Source of the DNA: Hygrocybe punicea
Lineage: Eukaryota > Basidiomycota > Agaricomycetes > Agaricales > Hygrophoraceae
Length of the DNA: 64,000 nt
Direction of reading: 5' to 3'
Assembly: GCA_963556145.1 (NCBI GenBank)
Contig: OY744467.1
Coordinates: forward strand, 3,224,001-3,288,000
Shown: one piece after another, positions 58,972-64,000 of the stretch
Layout: every line of letters starts with the position of its first letter
How positions within the stretch are numbered: the first letter of the stretch is position 1
Program-made: the position numbers and the translations under genes
Notes under the pieces: generated by a model
Told to the model about the DNA's origin: nothing
Seen by the model: the letters and a program-made list of their open reading frames with translations, nothing else
Database searches by the model: none

Positions 58972-60119
58972 AGTTCTTTTAATTTATTAAAAGACTTGTT
59001 CTTTATGAGACCTGGTTCAGTGAGGGTTCGTAATTAATTAATTAATCAATAAAGTTGATCGCCTATAGAGAAAATCTTTTTGGGCAAGAGATGTGATTCT
59101 ACTTCTGATACTGGAAAATCAAATACAGTTGGGGCCATGTGTGGACAAGCTTACATAAGCATCCAAATATAGGTTGTTGCAAAAAAGATAAATTACCTTC
59201 CAATTATATTCAAAATATTCGTACTGGTCTCAATTCTTATCAGAATTGGCTGAAAATCAAACTGCTGACTAATATTAACATTTCGGGTCAGACATGACAG
59301 TCACTTGTGACCAGTCTAACCATATCAGGTAATTTTTGATATTATATAGCAAATTTTTTGCTGATCACAATGGTGACAGTCACATGTGACCAGTCTAACC
59401 ATATAAGGCAATTTTACACCATATATGCTAAATTTTGAGGTGATCACAGGAGTCATAGTCACATGTGACCACCGTTACTATATATAGATATATCAGCCAT
59501 ATAAGCCGAAATTAGTATAACTCAGATGATATAATGATATTTTTACTTGAAACATATAATTCAATGTGATATCGCTGTATGTATTATATGCTAATTATAG
59601 ATTTCAAGCAAAATCACTTATCAATATTTGTAATAATCATACAAATAAAAATCCAGTGACAGAAACGAGACTTTGTTCATGCCATATGCAACATTGGCCC
59701 ACTCAAGCATAGCTGTCTTCATATTATCATCTGTTGTGCAGCAAGGTTATAGAGGAGTAGGGTTGAGCAAATGTAAGTCAATTGTTATTATGCTGTTTAG
59801 AGGCAGTTGTATTTGACTGTTGACCTGTTGCTCTCTCTTTTGGCTAAGAATATTGCATAATGATGAAGCAAAGAAGACATGACAGTAGAAGAGAAGGTCA
59901 ATGAACACTCAAGACACACCATGTAGTTTTATTTTTTCTACTTTTTATGTTGCTATGGTGAGAGGTGGGCTTATCAATATACAACATATACTATATGTCT
60001 TATACCACATGTAACATGCTTTATGCAATTTAATGTTATTGTTTAACTCATCATGAAAGTGAGGAGGGGAAAATAAGAACTCGTTCATGCCATGCGCAGC
60101 ACTGGCCCACTAAACAAGT
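58972..60119 (+). mobile_element. Non-autonomous Helitron (1148 bp)
   Basis: It runs from AGTTCTTTTAATTTATTAAA (a few 5' bases lost) to CCCACTAAACAAGT. The 3' hairpin GCCATGCGCAGCACTGGC lies at 60089-60106, 13 bases from the end. AAGAACTCGT (60075-60084) is the inverted partner of the 5'-terminal ACGAGTTCTT. Palindromes GTCACTTGTGAC, GTCACATGTGAC and GTCACATGTGAC start at 59300, 59379 and 59458. Confidence 0.88.
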
Positions 60120-60504
60120 TAGTCCAAGAGAAGTTCCAATCATACCAGAACAAAATAATATGATGGGAGAGCAATATTGAATAGCAAAGCATCATATCTA
60201 TGCCAGGATGGTGAGAAGTGAAGGCTGGGCCAAGATACAATCCAATGGCATCAATGGACAAACATAGCATGATAGGTAAGGGTTTGTTCAGCAACTCAGT
60301 AACTAAGCACATTGATTGTTTCCTCGGACATGCCGTATATGCCGTAGATTGCTGACAAACTCCGCCCCCTTCCGCATTAACTCGGCTTATCAGTGATAAA
60401 CACTTCGTCGTTGCTGAGCTCAATGGCCCACTCAGATACCGATTCTGACCTTCTTGGCCTTGGTATTGACGATCTCGCCACCATTGGTTACTTTGGCTTC
60501 ATTT
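60120..60504 (+). other. Remnant with a short open frame cut by a satellite element
   Basis: CpG-rich sequence from about 60330 leads to ATG at 60423 and the peptide AHSDTDSDLLGLGIDDLATI before the satellite element cuts the frame. It looks like the start of an element-encoded protein, but is too short to name. Confidence 0.25.
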
Positions 60505-61800
60505 GTTACGAGTCCCTATAAGGGAATCGTTCTATACGGTGGATTCTCAAACTCAGGGTCACACTCTAATTTGCCAAGCCGTGGGAACAATTTTTTGAAA
60601 CTGTGGGAACAATTTTGAAGCCCTGGGAATAATTATGAAACCGTGTGACTGGGCGGAGCTGACTGTGAGAAGTTGTTGTCCCAATCAGAAAGTACAATAA
60701 GGCAGCCGGATCACAGGCTCCAAATTGGGAATAAGTAATACTACAAATTAACATGAGTGGAAGGCGCTGAACATTGCTCTGTGATGGGTTCAACCAGTGT
60801 CCCAGCTGTATTCTGAGGAACTGCCAGTGTAATTGACAACCATACATCAAATGTGTCTACAAATACATATATTGTGCAATATGTATTAGAATTATTTACA
60901 GGAGGAACATCGGACACTGGTCAGATATGGTGAACAGTGTTCAACAAGGTGTTCAACAAGTGTTCAAGTTTCAATCTGAAGCGTTACCATTGCATAAATA
61001 AAGGTATGTACATTATATGAGGTGTAGCTAGATTTAAAATGCACATTGAATTTATTAATGATGGACACGTCGAACACTTGACGAACAGGCCGAACAGTGT
61101 TCAACCAGGTGTTCAACAAGTGGCCAAGCTTCAATCTGAAGCATTACAATGACATAAATAATGGTACATACTGTATATACATTATATGAGGTGTAGATAT
61201 ATTTACAATGCACATTGAGTTTATTAATGATGGACTAGTTGAACACTTGTCGAACAGGCCGAACAGTGTTCGACAAGCCACTCTACAAGTGTCCAAGCTT
61301 TAATTTGAAGCATTACAATGACATAAATAATGGTACGTACTTTATATACATCATATGAGGTGTAGATATATTTACAATGCACATTGAGTTTATTAATGAT
61401 GGACTTGTCGAACACTTGTCGAACAGGCTGAACAGTGTTCGACAAGCTGTTCGACAAGTGTTCCAGGCTTCATCTGAAGCATTACATTTGCATAAATAAA
61501 GTTACGTACATTATATAAGGTGTAGCTAGATTTACAATGCACATTGTATTATTAATGATACACTTGTTCAACACCTGTTGAACAGGCCGAAAAACCGTTC
61601 AACAGTGTTCAACAAAGTGTTCGACAAGTGTCTCGGTTTTAATCAGGGGTACTGCCATTGCACAGCCAATGGTATGTGCAGTATATCGGATGTCTGGCAG
61701 TGGAAAGGCAAGATCTAAGTGCAGTATATCGGATGTTTTTGTGATGTAGCTACATGGGTCCAATATTGTTCAACAAAGTGTTCAGTAAATTTTCCATATG
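60505..61800 (+). mobile_element. Satellite-bearing Helitron-like element
   Basis: The head TTACGAGTCCCTATAAGGG runs to about 60735, then satellite units with GCACATTGAGTTTATTAATG at about 61040, 61209, 61379 and 61541 (period 162-170). The core ACTTGTCGAACAGGCTGAAC / GTGTTCGACAAGCTGTTCGAC is the best-preserved version in the window. The right end is not sharply defined. Confidence 0.65.
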
Positions 61801-62139
61801 TAATCCAAGTAACCCATTCTTACTACACAACAATATAAATTTTATATGATATGTGTGTACAATACATACATTTATCAATTAATTCTAGGTTTTTGAAAGG
61901 TACTGAGCAAATGTCCATGCATGTTAGGCCGGACCATTGAATGAGAAATACCATATCGGTTTGAATAGTTATATTCACAGGAAAATGATGACGACTTTTT
62001 ACGATTAAATGATACTCAGATATCCAGTCACTTTATGAAACTATTTGTGTTGTTATTTCACTTGTGAACGTATTGCAGAACATAATATTATATAAAATTG
62101 ATGTTCACATGTAACTGTACAACGTAATTATAATAGATA
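61801..62139. other. AT-rich spacer
   Basis: No repeat family or coding frame was recognised. It probably forms the 3' flank of the gene to its right. Confidence 0.3.
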
Positions 62140-63530
62140 TTAATCGGCTTCATTCATCCTCAGGTTGGTCAAACGTCTTCGGGTTTCTATGACATCTTCA
62201 CCATCGTCTGTCAACTGGACATAACCCACATTACGTTTGATATTAATCCTGGTCATAGTATTGAGAGCAGGATGAGGTGCCTTCGTTCGACCTATCGTCG
62301 CATTCTGGATGTACATTAGTTATTATTAATTGAATTATTAGATATGTCTGGTACCTCGGTAAACTCACTGTTGACCAGTGCTAATGAGCGCAGATTGAGT
62401 ATCATCTTAAATTTGTCGTTCTTGACTGAAACCGCCGATACCGTCATCTGGACTTCTACAATGTCACCAATCCTGAAGCAAGTTGGACTGGCAGGTACAA
62501 AGCTGTCATCTATATCATTATCAATGGTCAAACTATTGTTGTGCTGAGCACTCACCAATGCCGGCCTCCGTCTGATGTTAACTTGAAATAAAGGACCTCA
62601 TTATCCGTCCCATGGAAGTATCGAGTATTGCTCATGGATGACAGGATACCTTTGGGATCGACGTTGTGTTCGAATGGAATATGGTATGAAACATTGTCAT
62701 GTCGGCGATCGGTGAAGTATCGGGTGCCAATAGATAATGCAGTGTATTCGATATAGGTGGATGACGTGAAGTCCAGCATTGCACGTTCTGGGAAAGTACG
62801 GGCCAGTTTCTGATGTAAGATGCGGAGGTTGTCAAGGTACGATTCGAACAGTGGTATGTTGAGACCTGCTATAAGGATGCTCTGACGAAGAAATGGTGTT
62901 CGACGTTCGGGTGGTCTGGAAAATATATGTATATCAATTGTTTACGATTTATGTGATGGAACAATATACCTGCTGGTGATTGGTGGTAGGTCTTTGGCCA
63001 CCAATATCGCCTGTAAGCTTAAGACAAGTTCTTCATGCTCGGTGGTATCAGTACTCGGCCGTGTAAGTTTCCAGCAATTTGGTGAGTCATTATGAACTAC
63101 ATTGATATTCGAAATCTGCAAATGTAAAGAAACACAGCATACATCATAAAATTTGAACATACATTTGTAGCATTGGCGAGTTGACTGTCATCATTGTCCA
63201 TCCGTGTCAATATGAGATTACTTAAATGTTCAGCTGTAAAGTAGAGTTGAATGTATGAATGCCTTCAGTGGTATATGGACTGACATGCGCTTTTGAAATC
63301 GTAATAGGTGTCCATTTGCAAAGTGGAAGTGGGATTTATAATTCAAACGCAATTTTCGACTGTTTTATCATGAATCGTTTTCGATCGTCATCGAGATTAT
63401 GGAAGTGCATTATGTTCATCCTCCATGAACTCGTGATGTCTGTATGGTGTTTGCATTCTTGTGTTGCAGATCTTCTCAATAGATTCTTATTGTTTTTCTC
63501 CATTTTATAGGACAGGATATACATCGACAG
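62140..63530 (-). pseudogene. Multi-exon gene of a repeated basidiomycete family; N-terminal half decayed
   Basis: The C-terminal half reads cleanly through consistent introns: AEHLSNLILTRMDNDDSQLA, NINVVHNDSPNCWKLTRPS, RTPFLRQSILIAGLNIPLFE, then AMLDFTSSTYIEYTALSIGT and RYFTDRRHDNVSYHIPFEHN, ARTKAPHPALNTMTRINI and a TAA at 62140. The segment CFRIGDIVEVQMTVSAVSV resembles a small beta-domain. Upstream (63250-63470) the likely exon YRHHEFMEDEHNALP... continues in three different frames, so it is broken there. I recall similar proteins of unknown function repeated in agaricomycetes. A link to transposons is inference. Confidence 0.5.
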
Positions 63531-63771
63531 CTATCGTAATGCTTGACCTCCTTATTGTACAGCATTAAAAGGAAACCCCTATCCATTCAGAATGATTTGT
63601 TTCCGATGCAACTGTCAGTATAGTTGATCCGATGTTTGTATTTGTTTGGAAATGAGTATATATGTCACATAAACTTCTATTTCCGATTTGGCTGTGTTAT
63701 GATCTTATGATCAGTTCCATGTGGTGACAGCTGTTTTACATTCCAAAATCCTAATTAGACTTAGTGTTTGA
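63531..63771. other. Spacer between two minus-strand genes
   Basis: AT-rich, with no motif recognised. It may contain the upstream exon or promoter of the decayed gene to its left. Confidence 0.3.
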
Positions 63772-64000
63772 TTATTCTCCATACCAGTAATCCATATCCA
63801 TGTTGTTGGATGATGCTGAGCGTAACAGCTGGTCAATCATGGGTTCTACATCATGGGGAATGTCCCTGATTTTTTTTCATTTTTATGGCGCTATGATCCG
63901 AATAGTTCTCCTTCAAACCATCAACAGATGTAGTTTTCATACCTGCCGGTGTGATCTCCATAAACGAGTTCTTTATTGTATTCGATCTGTCTCAGTGTAC
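63772..64000 (-). CDS. 3' end of an unidentified gene (runs off the window)
   Basis: The last exon (63772-63865) follows an intron with GTATGA donor and TCAG acceptor (63866-63942) and a partial exon to the window edge. The joined C terminus reads IEYNKELVYGDHTGRDIPHD then VEPMIDQLLRSASSNNMDMD and ends YWYGE. It is open and in frame across the splice. No family was recognised. It may be a cellular gene or the front part of the neighbouring repeated-gene type. Confidence 0.5.

Overview
The window is eukaryotic and almost certainly comes from an agaricomycete (mushroom-forming) fungus. The one intact-looking cellular gene is a Ste20/GCK-type kinase with three short GT-AG introns of 47-54 bases. 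Most other coding traces are fungal transposable elements: a Crypton, a RepHel Helitron, hAT transposases, a chromodomain Ty3/gypsy element, a Tc1/mariner element and a copia scrap, plus basidiomycete-type repeated genes that I cannot name. Exact boundaries were read by eye from target-site duplications, terminal repeats, empty sites in sister copies and restored reading frames. No database search was possible.

Layout. 1-1483: no convincing gene. 1492-2244: small hAT element. 2275-6583: larger hAT element (8-bp duplication TACATGAG) with an open BED-finger gene and a nested minisatellite-bearing Helitron derivative. 6607-20065: a Helitron derivative split by a Crypton (7117-19054). The Crypton is itself split by a RepHel Helitron (9763-16705) and a 1.64-kb LTR-like element (16956-18595), and the Helitron carries another Helitron derivative (11704-12857). 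20406-22844: host kinase gene. 23357-28253: decayed repeated gene split by a second LTR-like element. 28312-29500: Helitron derivative. 29501-52858: remains of an autonomous hAT element holding a nest about 18 kb long. From outside in, this nest is a Helitron derivative (34471-52679), a hAT element (34651-50270), a satellite-bearing element, and then side by side a 9.7-kb chromovirus (35710-45368) with a mariner inside it and a long-TIR element (46056-50219) with two small elements inside it. 52859-61800: further remnants, two Helitron derivatives and satellite arrays. 62140-64000: a decayed multi-exon gene and the 3' end of a second gene, both on the minus strand.

Two themes connect the window. 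First, one Helitron family dominates. Its copies begin TTACGAG and end in a short hairpin followed by a conserved 13-base tail that closes ...ACAAGT. A second family, carrying arrays of a roughly 170-bp satellite, starts with the same TTACGAGT. The autonomous RepHel copy shares its 3' region with the non-autonomous copies, which makes it their plausible mobiliser. Second, element genes decay mainly by C-to-T and G-to-A changes, often at CpG. Examples are arginine codons turned into stops and catalytic arginines lost in the Crypton recombinase. The kinase gene shows no such damage.
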